Made by a program: the position numbers and the translations under genes
Shown here: positions 48,401 to 61,850 of the stretch, piece by piece
Layout of the letters: every line of letters begins with the position of its first letter
Numbering within the stretch: position 1 is the stretch's first letter
The notes under the pieces: generated by a model
The model's database searches: none
The model's input: the letters and a program-made list of their open reading frames with translations, nothing else
Told to the model about the DNA's origin: nothing
Assembly: GCA_026413225.1 (NCBI GenBank)
Contig: CM048575.1
Coordinates: 3,748,001-3,812,000, forward strand
DNA from: Otis tarda
Lineage: Eukaryota; Chordata; Aves; Otidiformes; Otididae
DNA: 64,000 bases
Direction of reading: 5' to 3'

Positions 48401-51400
48401 CAAGGTTTTGGTCCCTAGCATGTTGTTTTGTAGTTATTTCTAAACAGTTTAAATACTCTCAGTCACACTGTTGTGGCTAGTCTTTGATACAGGAGTTCTT
48501 CTGGAAATTCTTGTATCAACCACCAGATTAGACTTCAGAAAATGGTCAACTTCTTGAACGTGTTTCATTTTATAGATTATATTTGCATCCTTTGAGATGC
48601 TGAAGCTTTTATGTATACCATGGAGAAGATGCTTAGAAGCGTCACAGTATGGATGATTTCTAAAGAGAATATTCATATTCTGTGAAGAAAAATAAATTAA
48701 TTGGCAGGGGGAAATAACTAGAATGGGTCCTTGAGCTGAAAGGTAGGAACTGATGATTTGCATAGCTTATCAAGCTCTGCTCAGGTATGCTTGCTCTGTG
48801 CTAGTCGTAGTTAATCATTTTACTAAAGTGTATATGCAAGCAATAGTGGAAAAAAAAATTTTTTTGTATTTTTAATTTCCTTTTTTTTTTAACATAAAAC
48901 TACTTTAAGTTGTCTCGTTGCTTAAAATAAGCCAGTTGTTCAGCAACATTGGAGGATGCATAGACAGTAGTAACTTCATAGCAATTTCAGTAATTTCTGA
49001 AATTAAGTGCAGAGAAGACAAAATATTATATTTATAAATATTTATTAAATTCAGTCACAGCAAGGAGGAGTTTAAGTCCGCTGCTAGTCCAGGATGATGA
49101 AGCTTTTATGCAAACAAGACAAGTATTCAGTGTTTCAGTTAGATAATGCTGGGTGGTAAATCCAACCTAGGGTCATAGAGTAGTTTGGGCTGGAAGGGAC
49201 CTTCAAAGCCCACCCAGTCCAACCCCCCTGCAAGGAGCAGGGACATCTCCAACCAGATCAGGTTGCTCAGAGCCCCGGCCAACCTGGCCTGGAATGTTTC
49301 CAGGGAGGGGGCTTCTATCTGCATTTGTGAGTAATGCCTAATGAGGTTGAGCTGTATTTGCTAAACAGGACAGGTTAAAATACATGTTTCTCGCTGCTCA
49401 TCTTTGGTCTACTGACTGGGAAAGTTTTAGTTGTTAAATTCAGGAAAACGTAAGGATCTTAATATATAGATATGTATTTTTCTTTAGAGGAGGGTAAAAA
49501 TAAAAATCTGACATGCGTATGGCCTATCCAGACTAATGTTACACTAAAAATTAAGGAGGTAACTGATGCGGTACTTGATTTCTGTCCTTCACGTTTTAGT
49601 ATAAATGAATATAATACCATTTAAGACATGATTTGAGGAACAGGAGGCTTTATTTGTAACAGTGAAATACCAGCCCTTTGACCCACTGTAATAGGGACAA
49701 GGGGAAAACACTCTTCAAAATCAGCACAGTGCGGCTAGCATGAAGAGAATAATTGACTGACGTCTGGACTGGTTGCTGGATTGGTTTCAGTTTCGTTGAG
49801 GGGGTCTCCAGGTGAAGTAAATCCTACCTGTAAAGTTTTGAGAGACTTCTATTTCAGTGTTTTTCAGTGATGTGAAATAAAAACTTGAAAATTCTGTAAA
49901 TAGATTACTTGCCCATAATGTGCTAAGATGATGTGCTAGGTTAGATGTCTGTATAATGTTTTTGACTGTATGAAATGGAGGCATTGCTACATGTCCTTTT
50001 CAGAGCTGAAATTTATTGGATAAGTATATGACAAACATAATCTTTGAGTGTAGTTATCAAAAATACAGAATTACTTGTAGCTCTGTGAATGGTAAGTTGG
50101 TATTGTGTCTACTTCTCTGTGGGTGCATGATCAGAATTTGTAACAAGAAGTCAGAGAAGGGTTGTGAGGCTAACTTGCAATCTGGAGAATGTTGTGTCAG
50201 TGGAGATACTGGGACAATTTAAACTGCTTTTGTCCATAATAAATTGAATTGGAAGAATGAGATACTGTAATAACTAACTTAAAAAGCAATTGTATAATAA
50301 ACTCAGCAGTAGACAAAGTTGTGCTGAATTTAGTACAGAAATAGAACATCATTTTTGTACTGGGAGAACTGTGAGGGTTTAACCTTTTCACTGTGCCAGA
50401 ATTTTTTTCCACTTTTTTTTTCCACTTTTTTTTTCTTTTTTTTTTTTTCTTTCCATAGAATCATAGAATGGTTAGAGTTGGAAGGGACCTTCAAAGGTCA
50501 TCTAGTCCAACCCCCCTCCAAGAAGCAGGGACATCCCTGACTAGATCAGGTTGCTCAGAGCCTCATCCAGCCTGGCCTTGAACATTTCCAGGAATGGGGC
50601 ATCCACCGCCTCTCTGGGCAACCTGTTCCAGTGCTCTACAACTCTCATTGTAAAAAATTTTTTTCTAATATCTAATCTAAACCTACCTCCTTCAAATTTA
50701 AACCCATTACCCCTTGTCCTATCACAACAGGCCCTACTGAACAGCCTCTCCCCATCTTTCCTGTAGGCCCCCTTGAGGTATTGGAAGACCGCTATCAGGT
50801 CTCCCCGGAGCCTCCTCTTCTCCAGGCTGAACAGCCCCAGCTCTCTCAGCCTTTTTAAATGAAGATTGTAGATTTGGATGAGATGAAGCAGTCATGTGGC
50901 CTACGTTAATAAGCACTTAAAATCTTGCATTTAGGAAAAAATGACTGCAAAGCACATGAAGAGCACTATTAGAAGGAGAGAGGTTTTGAAGAAGCTCTTG
51001 CAATGGTGCAGTACACTTCTGTTAGCTTGCGATGACAACAGAAGAGGGTCAGTTGTTGAAGTAACTGAAGGACACATCATCTTGTGTGCAGAATTGGATT
51101 GCACCCCTCAATGCTCTGTAAAATTGTTCAGGAAAATGAAATAGAGGTGTGGGTTTTTTCCTAGTTAAGACTTTCCATAATTAATCTTCTGAGACAGTAA
51201 TAAGGAAGAAGTAAAATGGAGTACTTTATACAGGTCCTTTAGGAAGCAAAACTCAAAAACGTAAGTCTAATGGTCAGCGATTCCAGCAGAGGCCCACAAG
51301 TGACGTGGTTGCATCCTGCTTAGACAAGATCTCTTGTATCGCTGATGCCGCCAGTTTCCAGAGTTTTTCCACAGTACTCTTGTTGTGGAACAGAAAAATG

Positions 51401-54400
51401 AAACATCTGATATTTACATATTTTTTTTTTTTGTATTTCAGCAGCTTTATTCAAGCTTATCAATGTATCTAAAAAAAAGTTACTGCAGATGTTTCTTCTA
51501 ACCCTTGCAAGATGTTCACTTGGTGTTTGTCATGCCTAGTGTTGATCCTGTAGGTCATCAGTATTTTAAGCTTACAGGAAAAGGTTGATGACTTCTAGCT
51601 TTTTTACTACCAAAAGATATTTGAAGTTAAAATAAAGAGATTTTGTTCTTAATGGGTGTTTGGAATGTCTGGCTGGTATTAGCAATTCAGAGATTTCGAG
51701 AATTCAGAGGAGAGCTGCAGTGGTTAAACAATTTGAGGGGGGGACACCTTTCTGAGGGAGACCTCAGTTGAAAAGATTAAACTCCTTAACAAAACTTTAC
51801 CAAAGTTTATTGTCATTGCTCTATCTAGGGAAGAAAAACACGAGGACTCCAGATTTTCCCAGACATATTAAAACATTGAATTGGTGGAAGCTGAAACAAG
51901 TACAGACTATAAATAAGATTACAGTATATATTAAAAGTGGAAAATGCATTGGGTGATTAAAGGATTTTTGTAGAATTTTTTTTCAGTCTGTAGCATTCTA
52001 ATGAAGACTGAGTTACAGAATGCTTCAAAAATACTGCAGGGGCAAGGAAGTGCTTGACCTGCTTTGATATAGGATACCCAACTAGATAGTCTGTAAGGTC
52101 TTTCTTTTTCATTGCCAAAATTATAACCAGGTAAGAACCATTTACCCCTTCAGTGGTGCAAATTTTCAGCCTCTTCAATATAAATAACAAAACCAGGTTT
52201 TCCATATGTAAAACCTAGTACTAACAGCAGGAGGTTTAGAGGACTTGATGGGACATACAGTAAATGGCTGCAGCATTTCTTCTGTGATGGTTGATGTTGC
52301 AGCGTGTTTCCTTTCTTAGGAACTTCCAAGTATTAAAAGTAAGTTTGGATTTCTGAAAAAAGCTTTGTTTAAGTGTGTCTTCTTCACTTTTAGGTTTTTG
52401 TTGGTAAGATTCCCCGAGACTTGTATGAAGATGAACTGGTACCACTCTTTGAGAAAGCTGGTCCTATTTGGGATCTGCGCCTCATGATGGATCCTCTTTC
52501 TGGTCAAAACAGAGGTTATGCTTTCATTACTTTTTGTAGTAAAGATGCAGCACAGGAAGCAGTCAAACTGGTGAGTAGCTTTATTTTCCGACTGTAAAAG
52601 AGATTATCGACATGCTTGCTGTTTACATTCTCTTAGAAAACAAAATTTCTGAAGTATTTCATTAAAGCATCCATTGACAGACTCAAAATTTTACTTTCTC
52701 GGAAATTGCCTCCTGATTTGATTTAGTATATACAAATAGCGTGCTGCTTTTAGGACTGTAGTCTCCTGTGGCCTACTGCAGTCTGCTAGAGGACTTGGGT
52801 GATTATAGTAAGAGCTTATTTGATTACAACTGGAAAATACATTCTTCAAGCTTCACTGTATTTCAAGTTTCTCACCCTTCCTACTATAAAGAGCTGATCA
52901 GAAATGCTTTGTTTTGCTGTGGCTGCTGTGGAGGAAGTCTCTGACTTGGTCCTTTTTAGGGTTCACAGTGGCCTTTAGTTCTTTCCAGTGGCAGTCATCC
53001 AGTCGGCTCACTGCATGGACACCTGACTTGGCCTGCACCTAGACGGTTTGGCAGAGGACACAGAGCAATCCCTACAGAGTTGAAATGAGAGACAGCACTC
53101 ATTGGGGCCCTGGTTCATTTGGCCTTGCCGCTGTCTGAAAGGAGGGAGAAGAATTAGGCAGATCAATGTGCATCTCCTAGGGTTTTGGATATGGCTGTGA
53201 ATACTGCTTGTACTGCTTTGAAGCAAAACAGGTGAAATGCTCTGTCTCATTTGCTGTAGCAGAATTCAGCTGATCCTGTATGAAGGAGGACCGGAAAATC
53301 TAAACATCTACTTAAGCCTGGGGGTAGGGAACCCTGAAACCTAGAGAAACTTAAGAAGTGATTCTCTTGCTTTATAAGGGCTTCAGAATTTAGAGCATTG
53401 CCTCTAAATGTCCCGGTGTTTGTTCCCTCAGATATTTTCGCATATTTAGAAATAGTTGTAGTTGTTACATTAGGCTCTTCCTCAACTAGGAATTGCCTGT
53501 CCCTGCTTAGGCTGCTTTTCCTTTCTAGAACCTACTTGGATGTTTCCTGAAGGAGATGCACAAAATATGGTTTTGCAATTGACTGCTTCTGGGTTTCAGT
53601 ATTTGAAGTTGGTGGATATGAGTTACTGTCACTTATGAAGGAAATTGTTTTCAAAGTTTTTTCTTCTTTTTTTTTTTTTTTGACCAAGTTTAAGATGCTC
53701 AGAGTTGTTACTTTAAATTTTTACTGATTGAGGGAGATGAAAGGGAAGGTGCTGAAGTGACAGGAGATGTAACAAGTGATGTGCCACTAATGGAAGACTG
53801 GCCTCTGTATCCTGGATGTTACACCAAATAAGTGAATTTCTGTCAATATATTCCTGAAGTCCTGTATGGGGTTTTCCTTGTCCCTGCTTCCTTCACCCTA
53901 CCATTATCCAGTAACGGGGCCAGACTTGCAGTTAGGTGAAATATTTTCCACAGACTGCTGGGGGAAAGGAAAATGGGGAAGACACATGCTACATTTTGGA
54001 GCTAATTAAACCTTGGTAGCAAAGTGAGGTTCTTTCAGAAAATAAGCTTGAAATGTTGAAGTCTTGGTTTCTCCACACCAGGTGGGCCTTCTGCTTGCGT
54101 TTGCAGGTACCAGTGGGGATGGGATTGACTATAAGTAAATGGCTTTGTAAGATAAAAGCTAATTCAGATTAGGTTCATGGGACTGGAACACAAAAGTTTT
54201 TGTGTTATGAATCACTGTTCTACGTGAAGCAAAATTCTGATGGTTTTGTTTTCCTTAAAGTAGTCTTGTTTGATAGGCTGTGGTACATTAGCATTGTTCT
54301 AGTTCTTCTAAGTACGAAGAAGGTTACTGAAGGTATTGCTCTGTCACCTGTATGGCTGGGTCTCAACTAGGGTGTAAAAAAGGCTGAAAACTTGCTTTTA

Positions 54401-57400
54401 AAGACTTGGACGAGATTTTCAGAAGCTGGCTGATAGTCAAACATCCATCCTCTCAGATTGTGTTTGAAAATCTTAGCTAAAACAAGATGATGTCTATCTT
54501 GAATACTTAGACTTTTTTTTTTTTTTTAATGCTACAAGAGTTCAACCTTTTAAAGGCCTATCAGGAGGCTTGGTGTTCAGAGTAATTCAACTGCGGGTAC
54601 AAGCATGAAACAGTGGGCTGACTTTTTTTTTAATGGGAAGTTTTAAAACATAACAGTAAAATTTAGAGTTCCAACATTTACAAGGTCCAGAAAATCCCGA
54701 GTGGGGAGAACAAGGTTGTGCAGTGATTCAGAATTTTGAGTATTTCACAAATACGCTCAGTGTTTAAAAGCTATCCAAGTGGGAGAACTCATGGTGTATC
54801 TGTAATGCTATGTGTTTGTTTCTTAATAACAGCAGCCTAACTAACACTGAAGGAAGCAGTCACCAGTTGTCTAGAAAGATCTTTCAAGTCTGAGATAAAA
54901 ACAGTAGATGATGAATTCACTCCGTGCAACTTGTAGTTGTTACATGTTGTTCCCTGTACATCAGTTCGTGTGTAGCTTTCCATTCAGCAGGATTTCTGAA
55001 GTTCCTGTGGGAAATATAAGCTTGGCAATGTTCTTCCAAATGAATGGTGACCCGGATACTGCAGTTTCAGTAGTTCTCTTGCAATGTAAATTCCATGTGC
55101 TATGTATAAAAATGGTAGACAATGAATAAAATAGCCGATTTTATGATTTTGGGGATCTTTTAATCCATATTATTGTGGATAAAGCAAGTGAACGGCTTTT
55201 TGTTTTCTCAGTGTGACAACTATGAAATCCGTCCTGGGAAGCACCTTGGAGTATGCATCTCCGTGGCAAACAACAGGTTATTTGTTGGGTCAATTCCAAA
55301 GAACAAGACTAAGGAAAACATACTGGAAGAGTTCAGTAAAGTCACAGGTAAGACCTTCTTAACTGGTTTGTCACACTGATCCCAAAATACCACTCAGTCT
55401 CTCTGTTTTGTAGGTCTAGGTATTTGACAGATGTGTTCGGCTATAATTTAAACTGTTAACAAGTTGGATTCCAACTTTGTTTCTGGTAGAAATTTTGTAT
55501 ATCAAGTATATTTAATGGTGGAGTGTAAAGGGACTAGTATCTGTTTTAGTGATTGTTAAAAGATGTTGTAAGTTTACAGTTTGAGATGGAAACAGCACAA
55601 ATGAAAAGGTCTAATTGTGTTACCTGTTCTAGCTTCCTGTTGAAGGCTCTGTATTTATAACTGAATCTACAGTAGATTCTGTTTCACAGCTGAGAAGTTT
55701 TTGGGGTGTCTAAAATAAATGTGGTGTTGAGAAATGATGGGGAGGAGGGAATACTGAATTAGTTTAGAGGGCATATTATTGTAGGAATAGTTAATGACAG
55801 ATTAATTTCTGTCCCAGTTCTTCAGTGTTGTTTCCCAGTATGTGCAGCAAGTAGGAAAAAAAAGTCATCTCTTCCCTGGAAGGATGCTTCTGCTTTAAAC
55901 AAGATACTGAAGTCTTGATCGCCTGCTCTTGTTCCTGTCGGAGAATTTTAACTTACTGCTGCTTTTTTAGGATTGCTATTTATAAGTACTTCAGGGAAGT
56001 GGTGAAAACAGAAGGTGAATATTCAGTTAGTTATCTCATCTCTTTTTGGAGAGATACAGAAGAAATTATTTCCAGCTTCCCCTGGAGGCAGGGGAGATGC
56101 CACATATTAATGCTGACTGCTTTTCAAAAATGTAAAAATGGTAAAACAAAACACAGAAAACTTACACTGTGTGAACTGTTGAGGTTGATGTTTTGCAGGG
56201 CTGAATTGTGAGGTAAGTTTGTTCTGGAGAATTTCACCTGCTAGGTGACCTCTTTCTAGGTAAATTGTGGATTGCTGGCTGTTACTTGTTTTGCTTTTCT
56301 TGTGCTCCTTCCCCCTTTTAGGTGTGAAATTCAAAGGCTGTGTGTTACAAAAAACAAGTGTAGGCATTTTAGGGTAGACTGTAGATTAATACTAAAGACT
56401 TTTTTTTTTTTTTTCCAGAAGGTTTGGTGGATGTAATCTTGTATCATCAACCTGATGATAAAAAGAAGAATCGAGGATTCTGCTTCTTGGAATATGAGGA
56501 TCACAAATCAGCAGCACAAGCTCGCCGCCGCTTGATGAGTGGGAAAGTAAAAGTCTGGGGAAATGTTGTGACAGTGGAATGGGCTGATCCAGTAGAGGAA
56601 CCTGATCCAGAAGTCATGGCAAAGGTCAGTAAGAAGTTAACTGGATGCTCTTGTGCTTTGGGAGCAATTTCTTTATGCCATAGTGACAAAGATTTGTTCC
56701 AGCTGAGAGCACTGCTTGTTTTGAGGCACAAAAAGAGGTTGGAGGGCATTTTTTAATAAGCCATGCAGACGGGCATGGGCACTGCAAATAGTTGCCATTG
56801 TAAGGCATTAGGAACTTGCTGTTGTAACCGACTGTTCACATTTAAACTAGTAGTGTACGGGTGTTATCCTAGTGGATTGGCACATCAGTCTGTTCATTAT
56901 CTGCTTCTGCTGATACTGAACGCTAGGTACTTCGTAAAACTGTTTTCCAGAGTGACGTGAAGGTGAAGTTCAGCAAAGGGAATGACATGGTCTTTATTGC
57001 TGTGTTTTGGGATAACTCTTTGCTGCTCTTGAGGTCTGTTACTAAAATTTTGCTGGGATTTGTAGCATCCCAGAAGCAGAAAATCCAAGTTGGATATTCT
57101 TCTGGTCATGGCAGGGAACTGTGGAAGGAAAGAAGTTGTAGAAACTTCATACAGGTAACTACAAGGTGCCTTTTTTTTTTTCTTTTTTTAACAGGTACAG
57201 AATTTATAAACTTACTCAAAATTTCTTAATGTGGAGAAGGGATTAACATCTTACTAGTTTCTGTTAGTTTCCTTTGAGGTTTGATTTTTAAAGATTACAG
57301 CTTTCATTCTCATTTTTTCACCAGGTGAAAGTTTTATTTGTAAGAAACTTGGCCACTACTGTGACAGAAGAAATTCTTGAGAAATCTTTCTCTGAATTTG

Positions 57401-60400
57401 GAAAGCTGGAAAGAGTAAAGAAGTTGAAGGATTATGCTTTTGTTCATTTTGAGGACAGAGGTGCAGCAGTGAAGGTAGGTTGATTATTCTTTCCTAGCTA
57501 AAGTGATGTGAGCAGTTTATTTTGCACAGATGGTTTTAAGAAATTTCTTTACAGTAAGTATCTAGATAAGACAATTTGTAGAGCCCATTTAATAAGTTTC
57601 CCTTTGTGAGAATTTTAACACTAATAACTTTGTTCCTATGATTTCAGTAGCTAGAAGGATGTGAAACTTGCAAAGGACAAAACTGTAGCAAGTTAACAAG
57701 TAGACTGGAAAAGAGGTGTAGACCAATGCAGGAGAATCTAGAGAAGAAAGGAAAAAAAAAAATCAACCTAGACAATTTTTCTGAGGAAACACTGACAGAA
57801 GGTATCAGTTGTCTCTCAAAGACTCCTGTTTAAAGGCTGTGTGTAGTTTTGGAGTGATGGAAGTATTGAATAGAAGTGGAGAGATAATTCAAACAATGCC
57901 TTGTGAAGAGGAGAAAAATGGCACTAGCAACTCCCTTAATGCATTACTTATTTTTGACTCTACATGCTCCCTAGAAGGCTTCTTCTAAATAACTTCTTAA
58001 ATGTCAGAGATCATTATTGTAAGCTTCAAAGGTGTCTTCCTTTGTATCTAGAAGAAGTTGAGAAGGTCATTAATCTCTGCTGTTTGTACTTTGGTGGATT
58101 GAATTCTGTAGAAATTGCTCCATCTGTTTTTTAAATCAATAGTTTATGGGGGAAAGGAGGAGGAGAGGAAGTGTTTTGCACTTGGGAGTCTTTAGCAAGT
58201 GTGGTGCACCATTGTATGTGGTGTATGTGGCTAAATAGACAGTTGAAAGGCTCTTTACTCAACCTTACTAATCATTTTATAACCATATAATCACTTACAA
58301 CTTTCATCCTAAAGCCAAACTCGAGTATTCTAACCTATTTTGGTGGGTAAGAACGTCACTCATATTTAGTGAAGCTGAAGTCAGTTTGAATAGGTTTAGA
58401 CCAGACACCTACTGACAAGTTTTACTGTAGTATGTCTTTAAACACTCTCCAGTCCGTTTCCAGTCGACCTTACTTCTAAATGCCCCGTTATATTTGGGCA
58501 ACTGAAAACTTGTAGCAGGCAAGAAAAGATAGAGATACTCTGCTGTACTGCATTTTATCTAATTCTCATCTTCTCTGAAATAAACTGGAATACTACCACA
58601 TCTACCCCATGTGACTGACTTATGGCCACTACATTGATTTATGAATGTTAAGAGATATTTTTGTGTATGAGTGTATTGTTTGTTTTTTAATGAAAGCGTT
58701 ATTATGATATTAATGCATAGTATTGAATCCCTAATTCCAGTGTCTACTTATTTTCATACCCTCTTTGAAATAAATTGCCATGATTGCTAATGTTTTTGAG
58801 GCATGTAGCTGTACAGGCATGTAAAGTCTTTGTTAATGCAAATATTAATACCCAGAAATGTTAAATGCAAATCGGATAACTCCAGGTGAAGAACTGGGCA
58901 GGTGTAGTCCTAATCGTATTTTGTTTATGTATATTAAGGTCTCTTTGTGCATGCATTTGATAATTACAAATTACACATTATTCTTCTGGAGGATTCTTGC
59001 CTCACTTGATGAGATCACCAAATTTCAGTAATGTTTTGTTCCCCTTAAGTATGTGTCTTCAGAAATATTTGAATTTCCTCAGAGGCACTCACCTAGCACA
59101 TTCAACTAGCTAGGAAGCCCAAATATAAAAATTCTTTCTCTTGTGTGCAAGTGCTCTGCTTGGCTTACAAGTACAGTGAGTGTTCATGTCAGTGTGAGTA
59201 GGGAGAACTTCTGTCAGTGTGTTTCTGAAACATTTGTAGGAGACATGAGAACATTAAAAGTGATGTTATGTCTGTGTTTTTTGGTTTTTTTTTTTGTTAA
59301 ATAATGCTCAATATGTTTAAGCCCATTCTTTTACCTTTATGATATAAAGAGAATATTTTTTTTTTTTAATGCTACTTCACCTCAAAGAGGGGCTTGAAAG
59401 AATAATATATAACGTTCTGTTGAAGTAGCACAGAAACTAAGCACATAGCATAGTTCAGCCTGGAGCAGCCCAACCATCTGGTTTCTTTCAGTAAGTTTTA
59501 GTTTCCTTTTGAATGGAAACAAATATTTAGATGTTTCTCTTCTGATTTTTTTGTACAGGCTATGAATGAAATGAATGGGAAAGAGATAGAAGGGGAAGAA
59601 ATTGAAATAGTGTTAGCAAAGCCACCGGATAAGAAAAGGAAAGAACGTCAGGCTGCCAGACAGGCCTCCAGAAGTACTGCGTGAGTGTTCATTCTTGCAC
59701 TACTGTAACACTACAGAATGAATATTCTGTAAAATATGAGCTAGTTTAGAAGAATGTGAATGACTTATTTTCTACATGTTATGTCTTTTTAATCAACAAG
59801 GAGAAATTTATACTTTATTTTGGTAGACTTTTGAAGATAAATAATTGCATGTTTCTTTTTTTTTAATAGGTACGAAGACTATTATTACTACCCTCCGCCT
59901 CGCATGCCACCTCCTATTAGAGGCAGAGGCCGTGGAGGGAGAGGTGGATATGGCTATCCCCCAGATTACTATGGCTATGAAGATTATTATGATGATTATT
60001 ATGGTTATGACTATCATGACTACCGTGGTGGCTATGAAGATCCCTATTACGGCTATGATGATGGCTATGCTATAAGAGGAAGAGGAGGAGGAGGAAGGGG
60101 TGGGAGAGGTGCCCCTCCACCACCTAGGGGGCGGGGAGCACCACCACCAAGAGGTAGAGCTGGCTATTCACAGAGGGGGGCACCCATGGGACCGCCAAGA
60201 GGAGCCAGGGGTGGGAGAGGGGGTCCTGCACAGCAGCAGAGAGGACGCGGTGCTCGTGGAGCCAGGGGCAACCGTGGGGGCAACGTAGGAGGCAAGAGAA
60301 AGGCAGATGGGTACAACCAACCTGATTCCAAGCGCCGTCAGACCAACAACCAGCAGAACTGGGGCTCCCAACCCATCGCTCAACAGCCGCTCCAGCAAGG

Positions 60401-60482
60401 TGCTGACTATGCCGGTAACTATGGTTACAATAATGACAACCAGGAATTTTATCAGGATACTTATGGGCAACAGTGGAAGTAG
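42486..60482 (+). CDS. HNRNPR: Heterogeneous nuclear ribonucleoprotein R
   Basis: Ten coding exons: 42486-42642, 44978-45096, 45526-45633, 46355-46468, 52394-52570, 55212-55347, 56419-56624, 57325-57474, 59559-59680, 59870-60482. All introns are GT-AG; 1902 nt, 633 aa, the canonical vertebrate length. Residues 1 to about 160 form the acidic N-terminal domain. RRM1 (from 167): RNP2 VFVGKI, RNP1 RGYAFITF at 206-213. RRM2 (from 247): LFVGSI at 248, RGFCFLEY at 289-296. RRM3 (from 340): [14 protein letters not shown] at 374-381. The tail (431-633) has [10 protein letters not shown], a Tyr/Asp-rich block, more RGG boxes, a bipartite KRKADGYNQ...KRR nuclear signal, and ends DTYGQQWK. The family binds pre-mRNA and mRNA, acting in splicing, stability and axonal transport. 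The N-terminus ([20 protein letters not shown]) and tail separate it from the paralogue SYNCRIP. The ATG at 42486 has a strong context (A at -3, G at +4). Confidence 0.98.
47015..47165 (+). mobile_element. Decayed CR1 fragment
   Basis: The stretch 'aggaaacacttctttacagagagg', 'cactggaacaggcttcctagag' and 'gtggttgatgccccaagcct' matches the CR1 3' region in sense orientation, with many changes. The 3' terminal repeats are not recognisable. Limits are approximate. Confidence 0.75.
49171..49322 (-). mobile_element. CR1 LINE 3' fragment, short
   Basis: About 150 bp of CR1 3' end in reverse orientation: TCATAGAGTAGTTTGGGCTG, GGAAGGGACC, 'caggttgctcagagcc', then breaking off after 'tttccagggaggggg'. 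It lies in the same HNRNPR intron, antisense to the gene. Confidence 0.9.
50455..50856 (-). mobile_element. CR1 LINE 3' fragment
   Basis: About 400 bp closely resembling the 3' end of avian CR1 in reverse orientation. It opens with the reverse complement of the terminal ATTCTATGATTCTAT repeats, then GGAAGGGACCTTCAAAGG, then the typical run through 'tccagcctggccttgaac', 'gcctctctgggcaacctgtt', and 'ctccaggctgaacagcccca'. The element is 5'-truncated, as is usual for CR1. It is the best preserved copy in the window and lies in an HNRNPR intron, antisense to the gene. Confidence 0.95.
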
Positions 60483-61850
60483 ACAAGTGAGGAGGGATTG
60501 AGAATATTGGAAACATAGAATTGGCTATAGCTCTACATCCTTCACAACAAAATTGGCTTAATGTTTCATCCTTCAGTAGCCATTGGCTGCCATTTGTATT
60601 GGGCTGAAGAATCACTCTATTGTGTATATACTCGAGTCTCTTAGTTTTCTTTTTTCATAAACGCACTTGGACATTACTGGGCTTGCAGAATTCCTGAACT
60701 CCATATGGGGTTTCAATGCTTTTATCATTTTAGCCTTCATTTTAGCAGTTTAAAAGCAGGAATGGCACACTGTTCAATCATGATTTTGCAGAACCTCTGG
60801 TTTTGGACAGTTTTTTGTTTTGGTTTTTTTTTTTGGTTTTTTTTTTTTTGGATTTGGGATAGACTACATAGGAGTATGCTGTACATAAAAGTAAAAGCTA
60901 GTGCTTTGTCTTAGTAGTTTTAAGAAATTACAACAAATTAAGTTTTCTTGTATTGAAAATAACATGATTGTATGTTTTGCATTCCTAGAAGTAGGTTAAC
61001 TGTGTTTTTAAATTGTTATAACTTCACACCTTTTCGAAAATCTGCCCTACAAAATTTGTTTGGCTTAAAACGTCAAAGCCGTGGCAATTTGTTCCTTGAT
61101 GTGATTGTATTTCCAATTTCTTGTTCATGTAAGATTTCAATAAAACTCAAAAATCTATTCAAAACATTACCTATTTCAAATTCAATTGTGTCCTAAAACA
61201 TTATTTCATTGGTAATTCTTGCGAAAAACATTGTTTTCAAAGTATAACTGCCTATGTGAGTGATCAAATTCATGCAAAATTTCTTGTGCTTTCTAACATG
61301 TAGCACTCTGGACATCAGACTGAAATCTAGGAGAATTTACAGATAGCCCAAAGGGCACTCTTTGTTTAATTGCTGTTTAATAACTTACCAGCATCTAATT
61401 TTTTTTTTTTTTACTTTTAAAAAGTGTTGAAATGTATCCAAACATTCATGGAGATCTAATTTAAATATAATCTTCTAATGTAATGTGGAGAAGGAAGCAG
61501 AGCCTACAATGGTGTTAATTCTCTTCCTTTTTATTACATCCTGGGGAGTCCCTCTAGAGGCTATTCTGTTAGGATCCAGCCGTATTGTATTATTCAGTGT
61601 ATGGACATGTAGGGCAATGGTTTTGATCTCAAACATCTTAGTCTAATTTAAGATAATATTTGACTAGGGATGAGAATTATAAATTAGGTGCTGTGGCACA
61701 GTAAACTAACTTCTTGCTACAGATGACACAAGCGTACCCTCCATATTCAACTTATTTCTGTCTTGATATTTTAATTTGATGTTCTGCCATGATGAACAAT
61801 TTGCCTTAGAATTCTCATGCCTTGTAATAAAGGCTGTTTAAAAAAAAAAA
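60483..61850 (+). other. HNRNPR: HNRNPR 3' UTR with two poly(A) signals
   Basis: AATAAA occurs at 61139-61144 (657 nt after the stop) and at 61826-61831 (about 1.34 kb after it). The first is followed by sequence compatible with cleavage near 61160, the second by a genomic A-run at 61840-61850. A long T/G-rich tract (60811-60850) lies inside. Two alternative 3' UTR lengths are inferred, not proven. Confidence 0.6.

Larger units (their letters stand above)
46469..52393 (+). other. HNRNPR: HNRNPR large intron before RRM1
   Basis: This 5.9-kb intron separates the acidic-domain exons from the first RRM exon. It contains three CR1 fragments (near 47015, 49171 and 50455) and T-rich runs before the last of them (50401-50453). 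No coding exon was recognised within it. Confidence 0.65.
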
